A stretch of 20,029 bases of DNA from Pavlovales sp. CCMP2436 (GCA_026770615.1 MU631596.1:149537-169565), one strand, 5' to 3'. Counted from the first letter of the stretch, positions 1 to 8,082 are shown. The notes: generated from the sequence alone by a model not told the origin. Numbers and translations: made by a program.

Positions 1-4
1 CGAC

Positions 5-90
5 TAAGGCACGCAGCAGGCAATGGGCGACGCAGCGCTCAGACCAGCAAAACATTCAGAACAGTCAGACGCCAGCTTGAATCCCTATCA
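5..90. repeat. 86-bp dispersed repeat, copy 1
   Basis: Starts TAAGGCACGC and ends TCCCTATCA. It is identical to 2994-3079 except for one base (A versus C in the CAGCA[A/C]AACA stretch). Flanking bases differ from those of copy 2 on both sides, which marks the ends of the shared unit. No terminal inverted repeat is seen. Confidence 0.9.
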
Positions 91-365
91 GTATATATAT
101 ACTCTACCCGGCCGACCCCTTCCATAATGTGTACCATTCCCGTAGCCCGAGGCGAAAATGTGCTATATACTACACTAAGTCCAAACTTTGCTGCACGCTT
201 AACCGGCGCCCACGCGGTCTTCAGGCGCTCCCGCGGGTTCTACCTGGCCGCCATCACCTCTCTCCGTGCAGTCGACGAGTCCGCCGTGGTCTCCGACGAG
301 TCCGCCGCCGAGTCCGCCGCCGAGTCCACCGGCACCCCCACCGTGCGCTTCCTCGAGCCCGCCGC

Positions 366-448
366 GATCAAATATGACTTCTCGGCGAGTTTGAAGCGCT
401 CCAATTTGATCGCGGCGCGGAAATCCTGCCTAATCAAAATTGACTCTT
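366..448 (-). repeat. Inverted repeat, left arm (SYLI-type peptide repeat)
   Basis: Its reverse complement aligns without gaps to 612-694 with 64 of 83 identities by my hand count. Read on the minus strand it encodes the peptide pieces LIRQDFRAAIK and KLAEKSYLI, which parallel LIERDSRAMIK and KLVQKSYL from the right arm. The two arms enclose about 163 bp, so the whole 366-694 unit resembles a MITE or a head-to-head pair of one dispersed repeat. A related copy occurs at about 2074-2127. Confidence 0.75.
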
Positions 449-611
449 CCCTGGCTTCCCTTGATGTGTGTGTGGTGTGTGTTTATATAATATACTAAAA
501 TAATTCTAGAGAAAAGTTCATTGTATAGGAAATCAAAAAACACCAAAATAATTCTCCATGGCCTCCCGTGCGACCACCGGGCTTGCGCGCACACACCAGC
601 GGAAGCCTGGA

Positions 612-694
612 AAAAGTCATATTTGATTGAGCGGGATTCCCGTGCCATGATCAAATCGGGGAGCCCCAAACTCGTCCAGAAGTCGTATTTGAGC
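612..694 (+). repeat. Inverted repeat, right arm (SYLI-type peptide repeat)
   Basis: Plus-strand partner of 366-448. In frame it reads KSYLIERDSRAMIK followed by a KLVQKSYL segment, inside an open frame from 521 to 826 that otherwise runs into proline/alanine-rich low complexity. I do not know the family. The similarity of the encoded peptides in three copies suggests the repeat was once, or is, part of a coding sequence. Confidence 0.75.
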
Positions 695-865
695 GAGATA
701 CCTCCGAGGCCTTCCACGATCTGCACATCCACGACATCCGCCAACGCCGCCCACGCCGCCCAAACCCACGACATCCGCCAACGCCGCCCACATCCACGAC
801 GTCCGCGACGATCCGAGAGCCTTTAACTGCGTAGCCGCTCCTAAGGCCCATCTAAGGCCTCCCGG

Positions 866-919
866 GGCCGCCGCAAAAGCCGCCGGGAACCCCTTGGGAC
901 ATGAATTAATCATACTCGT
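866..919. repeat. 54-bp direct repeat, copy 1
   Basis: Begins GGCCGCCGCAAAAGCC and continues through CCTTGGGACAT to CATACTCGT. Copy 2 lies 110 bp downstream at 976-1029 and differs at only about three bases near the AATTA segment. Both copies are preceded by CTAAGGCCCA, so the duplicated unit may be somewhat longer. Confidence 0.85.
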
Positions 920-975
920 GCCACGTGGATTGGGGGGCTATGAGGGGAGATGAGGGCCCAACTAAGGCCCACATG

Positions 976-1029
976 GGCCGCCGCAAAAGCCGCCGGGAAC
1001 CCCTTGGGACATAAATTAGCCATACTCGT
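976..1029. repeat. 54-bp direct repeat, copy 2
   Basis: Second copy of 866-919 in the same orientation. No function is apparent. Confidence 0.85.
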
Positions 1030-1077
1030 CACCAGACCCACCTAGCCGTCTGAGACAGACAGTGGCGGCCAACCATG

Positions 1078-1152
1078 TCTAACCAGATCTAACCAGATGG
1101 AATCCACCAAATCTAACCAGATCTAACCAAATCTAACCAAATCTAACCAGAT
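1078..1152. repeat. 10-bp tandem array (ATCTAACCAR)
   Basis: About seven imperfect copies of ATCTAACCA[G/A][A], with one interrupted unit around 1096-1112. It resembles a telomere-like CTAACC satellite but is neither long nor pure enough to call a telomere. Confidence 0.8.
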
Positions 1153-1295
1153 CCACATATATCCTAAATGACGGTTTTTATCCCACGATACGCGATCTAA
1201 CACCCCTTCAACTTCGAACACTTTGCGCAAATACAGGTTTCGACCGAGGCGCACGTGATACCACCCCGGGAAACAAGAAATCTCAAGAATTCATT

Positions 1296-1994
1296 AGGTC
1301 GACGCACCACTTATGCTGCTTGGGGCACATACGATACGGCAGCCGCCTCGACGACCGGCTGCACCATCAGCAATATCAATTGCACGTCTCAGAAGTCCGA
1401 ATTAATGGGGCGGTTAAGCGCGCGATGATGGACATGCTTGGAGGTGTAGTGACCATGCCAACGTTCGATTACAGCCATTTCCGGTCCATTGTATCAGCAA
1501 CTTCAGGTTTCATTTCTATGCAGATCCCTGTGAGATTATCGTCAGCTTGTAACATCTTTATCGTCCTTAGGGAATCATCAGTGGCAGAGCCGCACCTTCG
1601 CAAACAGGTTACCCAGCGCACCCGGGCAGGCATGCTCGATTATCACTTTCTCCTCGGTTCCATGGTGGTCCCGCAGAGCCCCGTAGACTGCTCCGGTTCG
1701 GCAGCTGAGGCGAGGTTTGAGCTTGCGCGCACCTTCGGAGGAGGCATTTCTGATGCGACGGCTCGCTCGTGTGTGTCGGCAGCTCAATTCGTAACAGATG
1801 GCTTTGCTGTAGGCCTCTCACTTCAGGCCTTTCCTCAGTCGGAGTCGCTCTCAGAAGGTGTCTCGACACAGCTCATGCACGTCGTCTTCGAGTCCAAAAT
1901 TGCCGCCGATCATCTAGCCCTGTTCGTTGATGTATACGTGCAGCACGAGAAGATCTTGATAGCGCAAAACGGCCTCCTCACCTACGAGTCGTAG
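1296..1994 (+). pseudogene. Major capsid protein, C-terminal half (PLV/adintovirus type)
   Basis: Encodes the second jelly-roll half of a double-jelly-roll capsid protein of the polinton-like virus class. Motifs in order are GVVTMPTFDYSHFR, the strand-like MQIPVRLSSACNIFIVLR, GSMVVPQSPVDCSGSAAEA followed by FELARTFGGG, and a terminal segment YVQHEKILIAQNGLLTYES. That ending corresponds to the capsid C-terminus seen across PLVs, adintoviruses and polintons (a run like 'HYDVxLxxQNGxxxxxF', recalled from family knowledge). There is no ATG start: the frame opens from an internal TTG at 1320. A better capsid-like reading upstream (WGTYDTAA...TISNIN, about 1314-1375) lies in another frame, so there is a frameshift near 1375. 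The N-terminal jelly roll is absent here. An N-terminal half of the same class lies on the opposite strand at 10797-11708. Confidence 0.8.
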
Positions 1995-2046
1995 AGCACA
2001 ATCTTCCAAATAACACCCAAAAAACAAACAAAAGATCCTCCAAGAC

Positions 2047-2151
2047 CTATCCTTCGCTCCTCTTACCAAGTTTAGAAAAATCCTTTTTGATCAAAGCGCG
2101 ATATTCACGCTCTATCGAATATGATCTCTCACCACTTTTCTTAGAATCCAT
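2047..2151 (-). CDS. Small ORF with SYSIEREYRALIK peptide
   Basis: A 34-codon frame with an ATG at 2151-2149 that overlaps the stop of the upstream remnant by one base (TGATG). It is lysine/arginine-rich and contains SYSIEREYRALIK. Over 39 ungapped bases this matches the 612-694 repeat (SYLIERDSRAMIK) at 30 positions by hand count, and six of the nine differences fall at third codon positions, as expected for a conserved peptide. I do not recognise the family. It could be a true small viral gene, the out-of-frame tail of the preceding gene, or a chance frame inside a dispersed repeat. Confidence 0.35.
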   Translation of the reverse strand: MDSKKSGERSYSIEREYRALIKKDFSKLGKRSEG

Positions 2152-2982
2152 CAAATATTGCGTCCTAAATACGTAAGCTGATACAACGGTTCGGGATTGC
2201 GCGCGTCTCTGAATCGCCGCATGGTACCGTCATCGACCCCTGCAACAGTGGCTCCACCTCCACGTCTGACGATCACCTGCACCTTGCCAGTCTGGCGTAC
2301 GTTGCGACCCCACAGACTCCGAGTGAGTACGTTCGGGATGAGCGGTAGCACCAAGTCCTGGTTGAGCGATATGTGCGAGCCACCCTGCCGTAGTATTCTT
2401 CCGCTCCCTCGCTTGAACGTGTACCATAGCCCGTCGACAGGAATGCATGCGAGCAAATTTGTGATGGATTCGCCAACGGTTTTTTGGCTATCTTGGACGT
2501 CCAATTCGAACGATTCGCATGCACCAAAATCGACCTGGCTCCCGACAGATCAGGCATGCGAGGTGCGCTCGTCGGGACGCCAGAGGGAATGAGCAGATTG
2601 TAAATCTTGTTCATGCCGATCAGGTGCATGGTGCTCTCGGCGGTGGCTATCGAGATATTACCTGCTTGGTTGTGTGAAACGTGAGCTTGTTTGTAGAATT
2701 AGAGTAGGCGACCGAGGCCCCGGCTGACGCGAATTCGGGCGTTGAATTAAAGGTGGCGGCAAGGTTCGCCCCGCTCGTATAATAGCCGACAGGAATAGTA
2801 ACGTAAGAGTATACGTCCCCAGATAGCAGCAACACGAGCGTATTGTTTTTGGAATTGACGTTTGGCTGCACGATTGGGATGCTGGCCGACTCTAGGCGAA
2901 CATACATATTTTCCTTGCTCGCGAGCGAGATTCTCGGCGACAAATCAAACTGCACAGAGTCGGTCCTGTCGACATCGATCAT
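2151..2982 (-). pseudogene. Viral structural-protein remnant (minor capsid-like), broken
   Basis: Starts at ATG 2982-2980 (MIDVDRTDSVQFDL) and would encode about 275 residues. Three pieces lie in different frames: about 2982-2647, 2640-2520 and 2520-2151. The N-terminal third contains MYVRLESASIPI, then VGYYTSGANLAATFN and NSTNKLTFHTT. The pattern 'GYYT...L...FN...TNKLTF' recurs in small virion proteins of PLVs, virophages and giant viruses as I recall them, so a virion role is likely. I cannot name it as the penton. The C-terminal third, ending NPEPLYQLTYLGRNI, is not recognised. It converges on the capsid remnant at 1296-1994. A short repeat with a target duplication sits directly against its start codon and probably separates it from its promoter. 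Confidence 0.55.
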
Positions 2983-2993
2983 ATAGCGATCAG

Positions 2994-3079
2994 TAAGGCA
3001 CGCAGCAGGCAATGGGCGACGCAGCGCTCAGACCAGCACAACATTCAGAACAGTCAGACGCCAGCTTGAATCCCTATCA
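2994..3079. mobile_element. 86-bp dispersed repeat, copy 2, with 13-bp flanking duplication
   Basis: Matches 5-90 at 85 of 86 positions. It is flanked by ATATAGCGATCAG on both sides (2981-2993 and 3083-3095), with an extra TAA (3080-3082) on the right. This is the footprint of an insertion that duplicated 13 bp of target, placing the element immediately upstream of the minus-strand gene starting at 2982. At this size it can encode nothing and must be non-autonomous (MITE, SINE or introner-like). Confidence 0.75.
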
Positions 3080-3215
3080 TAAATATAGCGATCAGCCTGG
3101 TCCGAGCATAAGAAAAGTCGGTGTAGCACCATGGTATATACAACATGCATATTGTTTTTAGTCTGAATCGCATAAATATCTAGGTGAGCTATAACACAGA
3201 CTTCTTGGGTCTATC

Positions 3216-3538
3216 ATGGAAAAAACTTCAACATCCAGCTTAATAAAAACGACAGTCTCGATAGCGAGATTATAACCGAGGAGGCGTCGACTGTGACCAT
3301 CGGACCTGTGGTGGTCACCCCAGACACCCCAATCCAGGAGGCATCACCGGCTGTCCCGGTGGTAAAACCAAAGCGTGCAACCTCCGAGAAGCAGCGTTTG
3401 AACTACCTGGCGGCAAACGCACGGCGCGTGCAAATTCTCGCCGAAGCCAAAGAAGTACGTGTGGCGGCCGCTCTCGAGGTCAAACGTCAGAAGGACGCTA
3501 TACAGGGGATCGCGAGAAATAAGAAACCGTCGTGCTAA
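3216..3538 (+). pseudogene. Small charged viral protein, start disrupted
   Basis: The open frame ending at 3538 encodes a Pro/Val-rich N-terminal part (IGPVVVTPDTPIQEASPAVP) and a basic, probably helical C-terminal part (KQRLNYLAANARRVQ, then ALEVKRQKDAIQGIARNKK). Its only early in-frame alternative start is GTG at 3293. An ATG at 3216 sits one base out of frame, separated by an A6 run at 3219-3224. A one-base loss there would explain both the missing ATG and the good coding sense between 3219 and 3292 (KNFNIQLNKNDSLDSEI). Family unknown. A small basic virion or DNA-binding protein is possible but unproven. It is the first gene of the plus-strand run leading to the ATPase. Confidence 0.5.
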
Positions 3539-3561
3539 AAAACCGAGCCTCGTTTTTTAGC
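3533..3561. terminator. Near-perfect hairpin over the stop codon
   Basis: GCTAAAAAACCGAG is followed almost at once by CTCGTTTTTTAGC. The arms pair over about 13 bp with a single bulged C, and the TAA stop of the upstream gene lies inside the left arm. The T-rich right arm and its position argue for an RNA-3'-end or polyadenylation hairpin, as described for mimivirus-type viruses. It could equally be a folded inverted repeat without function. Confidence 0.5.
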
Positions 3562-3616
3562 CCTTCAATAGTAATTTTAACCAAATTTTAACCATTGTTT
3601 GTATGTAATTTGCTAA

Positions 3617-3835
3617 GAAACTCAGCCTCAGCCTCAAACCCGCCGCTCTTATTGCCCGCGATCCCCTGTAGTCGAATACGAGCTGGCTATTAGGCTTGCT
3701 CACAAGTACGGGTTTGCTCCCGCACCACCGCAGCCATCGGAGGTCCCGGTTGCCCCCGTCGTCGTCAAAGAAGAGGTCGATGTGCCGCCACTGAGATACC
3801 ACGTTCCGGCCAGACCGTCGATACGCTACGTTTAA
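3617..3835 (+). pseudogene. Unknown viral gene, C-terminal piece
   Basis: The frame ending TAA at 3835 reads VVEYELAIRLAHKYGF, then a PAPPQPSEVPVAPVVV segment and the ending YHVPARPSIRYV. Codon choice and composition look genuinely coding. No ATG lies in this frame downstream of the stop at 3614. A neighbouring frame upstream (KKLSLSLKPAALIARDPL, ending at TAG about 3669) would continue into it if one base were gained or lost near 3668. The proline/valine-rich style resembles the gene just upstream, so the two may be pieces of one protein. Not recognised. It ends 20 bp before the ATPase start. Confidence 0.4.
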
Positions 3836-3855
3836 ACAAATGATCGGTAACCGTA

Positions 3856-4577
3856 ATGACTAACGAGAAATCAAGCGAAGACGCAGTGGACCCCTCCACG
3901 GACCGTGTGATCGAAGAAGCGAATGAGATCCGGTTAACGATTCCGAGGTTCAGCGTCGACTCTCCGCTAGGTAACATACCGCCTCCACTCCCTAACCAGC
4001 ACATGTTTGCTTGCTTTATCGGTCCTCCTCGTTCATGGAAGACGAGTCTGAGTACGGCTCTTTTAACACAGACGTCCCCCGTCGTGTATTCGGGCGTATT
4101 CGATGCGGTGCACCTCTTCGTGCCGGCTACGAGTTTTGCTAGCATGAGCGACAGTCCATTCAACGGCCACAACAAGGTTTACCACGATCTGTCAAAGGAC
4201 TCGCTCGAACGGCTCATAGTCAAGCTCGAAGCGTCTTCCAAAAAAAAGCAAAACAGCTTATTATTGTCGACGATTTCATGGCTAGCTTGAACGACAATTC
4301 ACTACGGGCTGCGCTGCAGAAATTGATCTGCAATCGGCGGCACTTGTGCGTGAGCGTATGGGTGATCACGCAGACATATCGCTCCATACCTCTGACAATT
4401 CGCAAACTGATATCCGCATTGTTTTTATTCCGCGTGAGCAATCTGCGTGAGCTCGAGTCGGTCCGTGACGAGCTTGTCGCGAGAGACAAAAGCGAGTTTC
4501 AGGCGCTCTACAATCACGTATTTAAACCTGGCGGTGACAGCCATCAATTCATGTATATGACGTTGGCAGCTCACTAA
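3856..4577 (+). pseudogene. A32-like genome-packaging ATPase, one frame break and mutated P-loop
   Basis: FtsK/HerA-superfamily packaging ATPase that would drive viral DNA into the preformed capsid. It is about 240 residues, usual for PLVs and virophages. The ATG at 3856 is clear. Walker A is GPPRSWKTS at residues 56-64, where the family has glycine in place of tryptophan (TGG, 4036-4038). Then come YHDLSKDSLE, Walker B LIIVDDFMAS (about 4257-4286), NRRHL, and VWVITQTYRSIP with the conserved sensor Gln and downstream Arg. The frame breaks at eight As (4240-4247). The downstream half is in the -1 frame, and A AAA AAG at 4242-4248 is exactly a -1 slippery heptamer. The lost P-loop glycine favours a dead gene, but programmed shifting or a homopolymer sequencing error cannot be excluded. 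It is the strongest viral hallmark in the window. Confidence 0.85.
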
Positions 4578-4645
4578 TATTCAATCGATTCGCAAAGCTA
4601 ACTTACAGGGCAAAATAAAATATCATACCATGGTACAGCTGAAAA

Positions 4646-4904
4646 ATGACAGCAGTTGATGCGCAAAACCAAGATTGCTTGATGGAGTTTATGGACACGG
4701 ATCCGCGCAACGCGCAACCGGGTTACACACTGGCTCTTAAACGGCCAACCATACGACGGTGCGATGCATCCTATCTTCGGACGGGGCAAGAACGGGCGAG
4801 CAGTTTACATGACTGGCCCACACCACCACGCGCTCAGTGAGCCTCTCGTCTATTCGCGGCGAGCGGTAATCATAGAGCGCACACCTCGGGTCGCGCTAGA
4901 CTGA
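4646..4904 (+). pseudogene. Unknown small viral protein, frameshifted
   Basis: ATG 4646 opens MTAVDAQNQDCLMEFMDTDP, running to TLALKR near 4740. From there the coding sense continues in the next frame as NGQPYDGAMHPIFGRGKNG, then RAVYMTGPHHHALSEPLVY and IIERTPRVALD, ending at TGA 4902-4904. A single extra base near 4738-4741 would join the two halves into an ~86-residue protein. The stop is followed directly by the ATG of the next gene (TGAATG), so the two could also be one protein split by a nonsense change. No family recognised. Its place between ATPase and proline-rich gene suggests a virion or assembly role, by position only. Confidence 0.4.
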
Positions 4905-5874
4905 ATGGGGCGCACCCCGGACTCGGTATCGACGGCTTTCAGGTCCATGCTATACACCGACACCTTGCCGGATTCGGATGGGGCGCCCCTACTGAATCGC
5001 ACGATAATCCCACAGCGACTGCGTCCTTTCAACGATACCAGGACGCCGTTCGTGCCTGGAAGAGGTGCTGCAGTGGCAGGCGGGCCCGGGTTGACGATCT
5101 ACGACCGAACCCCCACTCGAGCGGGGCCTGCTGCGATTCCATCCTCGGGCGCAGAAGTCCCTCCTGGATACATGCCACAGCCGCCATTCGTGCCCACGCA
5201 AGTTCCGGCGTCAGTACCCGCGCCGTCGGAACCTCGGTTAGCCCTCGTGCCAAGGCAGGTCCGCCCGGATACACGGCGGTTCCAGGCCCCCCCCACGGTT
5301 GGTCTAGGGACTTTTCGAGCCGACACCCCGTTGTTCCAAGGCCCCTTTCAGTCGACTCGCTTCTCAGGTCCGGCTCTCCCCCCGGGTTTCGTCCGAGCGC
5401 CCCAAACGACACAAACGCCCCAGGCGTCCCAGGCGTCTCAGGCGTTCCAGCACCTCATAACCTATACACCGTCCACTCCAGCAGCGCCAGGTTCACCCAA
5501 CCTTCAGTCGTCATCGTCTACCGGGGCCGAGCCGGCCGCCCAGCCGGTTACAACGACGCGTCGCGATGTCGGTTTGATTCTCCTTCGCGCAAGGCGGGCG
5601 TCAGTATCACGCCTATTATGAAGCGGCAGGGGAGGTCGAGCGGCTCGGCATTGGCTTCTCATCGGCCCAGTTCCAGATGATGTGGGAGTTGAGCGACCTG
5701 CGCAGGCTGCCTGCTAAAAATGATGCCGAGCGGGCTTCTCAGAGGCAGAGGCTCGTAACATTCGCACCCCTGCTGGGACCCATCAGAGCTCGCTTTGGCG
5801 ACGACCTGCAATCTCCCCAAGCTCGGGCAGCCATCAGCCTGATCTTCGGCATGCACAAAGCCGAGGTGCCTTGA
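4905..5874 (+). pseudogene. Proline-rich viral protein, frameshifted near its C-terminus
   Basis: ATG 4905 opens about 225 residues rich in Pro, Ala, Thr and Gln (for example PPGYMPQPPFVPTQVPASVP and TQTPQASQASQAFQ), likely disordered. Near 5575-5600 the coding sense moves to another frame, which reads QYHAYYEAAGEVERLGIGF, then QMMWELSDLRRLPAKND and ends SLIFGMHKAEVP at 5874. That part looks like a compact helical domain. The whole would be about 320 residues. Proline-rich linkers with a folded C-terminal domain are common in viral scaffold or minor capsid proteins, but I recognise no specific family. It is immediately downstream of the preceding small gene (TGAATG) and 48 bp before the next ATG. 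Confidence 0.5.
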
Positions 5875-5922
5875 ATATGAAATTGAAGTTGCAAATGAAG
5901 ATAAAAATGTAGCGGTATCACA

Positions 5923-7917
5923 ATGTCTAGCGTACTAGGTGCGGTGATCGCTGGAGCAGCAGCAGGTCCCTCTTTTTCTAGCATTATTGAGCTCGATCCA
6001 CCACCAGTGACCCCATACAGCCAAATGCAGACTCTCTTGAGTTTCTCTACGGGCGAGACGCCTCAAAACCAGCTCAGAACGGCAACAAAAAATATGAAAA
6101 AAATCATACCGGCAGAAAACGGTCCGACCGAGCTTGTGTTTCCCTTTGAAAGTGATAAGTTACAGTGAGGAGTTGAAATACGTAGCTGAGGCCAAGCTCC
6201 CGGTCGCTCTATCTAGTGCAGGCAATGAGTCGGTAGGTGTTTAATATAGCTACGCGGTGAGCAGGCCGCTCGAAGCCGGTTGTATATGTGTGCTCGGCGA
6301 CTCGCAAACACTGAAAGACGAATCTACCGCAGATCCCAGAAAATCCACGTACACAATTAATCAGCTCGCTCCCACGACTGCGCTAGGTGCAGTGCAGTAC
6401 AGCGTGACTGTTTTCAAGCGCATGCCTGGGAACAACGCGAGGCGTGTTTTTGCTTGTTCGTCTCTCGACACCCCGCTTGTAATAGTCGCGAAATGGGAGG
6501 CGGAGATGAGCGCCGTGGAAGCTGCTCCTGATGGTGGCGGAAATTATTCTTTCGGGCACGCGGGTCTCTCATTTGACATTCCATCGGGCAAATTTCAGAT
6601 TTTTTATATATCTAATGCAGATTTTAGGAGCTTTGCAGGCGGCGTATATTACGAGATAGATCGTTTCTCGGATGGAAGTTTTGGAAAGTACCGGCTTGGT
6701 CTACTCCAAAACGCTGTGGCTAATAATTTTTGGGTTGAGAATATGCCAGTTTCCCCCTTACCCTACGTGTGCGCGTGTGCTTATTTCAGGTGCGGTAACG
6801 TAGTAGACGCTCAAAATCGCATAGCAGTCGAGTTTATGATTACAGGGTCTCAGCGAACCAACAGGCGAGCTCTGAAGTACGATATCGTTCGGTTTCTCGA
6901 TGAGCTGTACAATCAGTACCCGCCAAACCCCGCTCAAAAATTCACCTTGTTAATTAATAGGAGCGCCAGTTTGTCATTTTTCGCTGGTGAAATTGAAGTA
7001 GTTAAAGACGTTAAAGATCGGGGAGCGACAACGCGATCTACAGCCAGCTATACGATCCGGTATTACGAATCTGTGGCGGCGTTTTGGCGAATGTGGCATA
7101 CTCGGGAGTCATATCGTCCATCTCGCGTCTGGCCGTGTTGGCTTATGCCGGGGGGAGTTTGAGTGTGGGCTCTTTCAATCCAAAGCGGTTGCCGTTGATT
7201 TTAGACCAAACCTCGTATCTTCTAGGTGGCATAATGGTTTGCAATACAGAAGGTGATTCATTCGACCTGGTTGAGCAATCAGATCTTACGAGGGCGAATG
7301 TGATTACTAATACGTCTAGAATTAGCGTTATTGAGACAAGCCTAATTCCAAAGGCCATGAACACATTCAAATCAGTTAACAACGGTGTTTTTACATTTAC
7401 CACGCCTATGCCTGATACTCTATACATGGTTAGTCTCACAAATGGAGCAAATAGCGCATTTGCGAGTTGGATAGCTTTCTCGAGAAAATCAACCGGATTC
7501 AATGTAATATGTCGCTCAGAAGGTGCCTCCGGCAGTGAGGGTTTTGGAAACAATTACTTTATCAGTGTTGTAATCTACCAACAAAAATCCAACGCTGTAG
7601 GCCACAGCCTCGGGGGGCGTCTTGCCAAGCGCTCGGGCTCTGGCGGCGAGGTCGTTACTTTCAATAAGGCGGCAGGTCTGGGCGATATAAACAACAACAA
7701 AAGCCGTAACAGCCGTCTCCCGAATGGCACGAGACAGATAGACGTGCGGACCAAACTCGATGCGGTCTCGGCGCTTTCTAATCTAGGTCGACGGACGGCG
7801 AGCCAGCCCCCGATTGTGTATGCGAGACAGCGCAACCAAGCCAACTGGTTTCTGCCGGGTTCGATTCGATTTCTGGCCAACGTTGCGAAATCGCACAGCC
7901 TCGAAAATCTGCGATGA
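5923..7917 (+). pseudogene. Large surface/fibre-like viral protein, three lesions
   Basis: The coding sense runs almost continuously for about 660 residues. ATG 5923 opens MSSVLGAVIAGAAAGPSFSS. The frame shifts around 6145-6155, continues as YSEELKYVAEAKLPVALSS, meets a TAA at 6239-6241, goes on in the same frame (YSYAVSRPLEAGCICVLGD) to about 7075, and shifts again to the frame ending at 7917. The middle is rich in beta-type patterns (QYSVTVFKRMPGNNARRV). The C-terminal half includes LILDQTSYLLGGIMVCN, IETSLIPKAMNTFKSV, SWIAFSRKSTGFNVICRS and NYFISVVIYQQK, which resemble receptor-binding tips of phage-like tail fibres in style only. No family is certain. It may originally have been two genes (5923-6240 and 6248-7917). 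It is more AT-rich than its neighbours and is the last gene of the plus-strand run. Confidence 0.5.
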
Positions 7918-8082
7918 GCAGCGGTAAATCGAAACCAGCATGGAACAGAGTGGGGCTCGCGGTGGACAGCCACCCATGCGATTTCCAGTGGAGCTTTCGA
8001 TCGTGTAATTCGTCTCGTTTTAAGTCTCGTTTTTCACACTTGTAATTCTCGCAAGACATTTAATAGTCGCATATATAAAACG

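Larger units (their letters stand above)
1..1295. other. Gene-poor, repeat-rich left flank
   Basis: I see no convincing gene here. Several short open frames exist (for example 127-498 +), but they run through GC-rich trinucleotide or dodecamer repeats and match no family I recognise. The stretch holds an 86-bp repeat (5-90), a TA-rich palindrome (about 91-102), 12-bp tandem units around 297-331, an inverted repeat with 83-bp arms (366-448 and 612-694), a tandem duplication around 729-792, a 54-bp direct repeat (866-919 and 976-1029) and a 10-bp tandem array (1078-1152). It is probably host repeat DNA bordering the viral block. The exact viral boundary is not visible. Confidence 0.6.

Noticed and set aside
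127..498. Open frame of 123 codons near the left end as a gene.
   Set aside because: It runs through dodecamer repeats and the inverted-repeat arm in a non-matching frame and has no recognisable motif.
1078..1152. Telomeric repeat or CRISPR-like array.
   Set aside because: The 10-bp units are contiguous without spacers, few and imperfect.
5923..6168. A self-contained 81-residue membrane protein with a signal-like N-terminus.
   Set aside because: The hydrophobic stretch is short and Ala/Gly-rich, and coding sense continues past the stop in the next frame, so it looks like the start of a longer protein.
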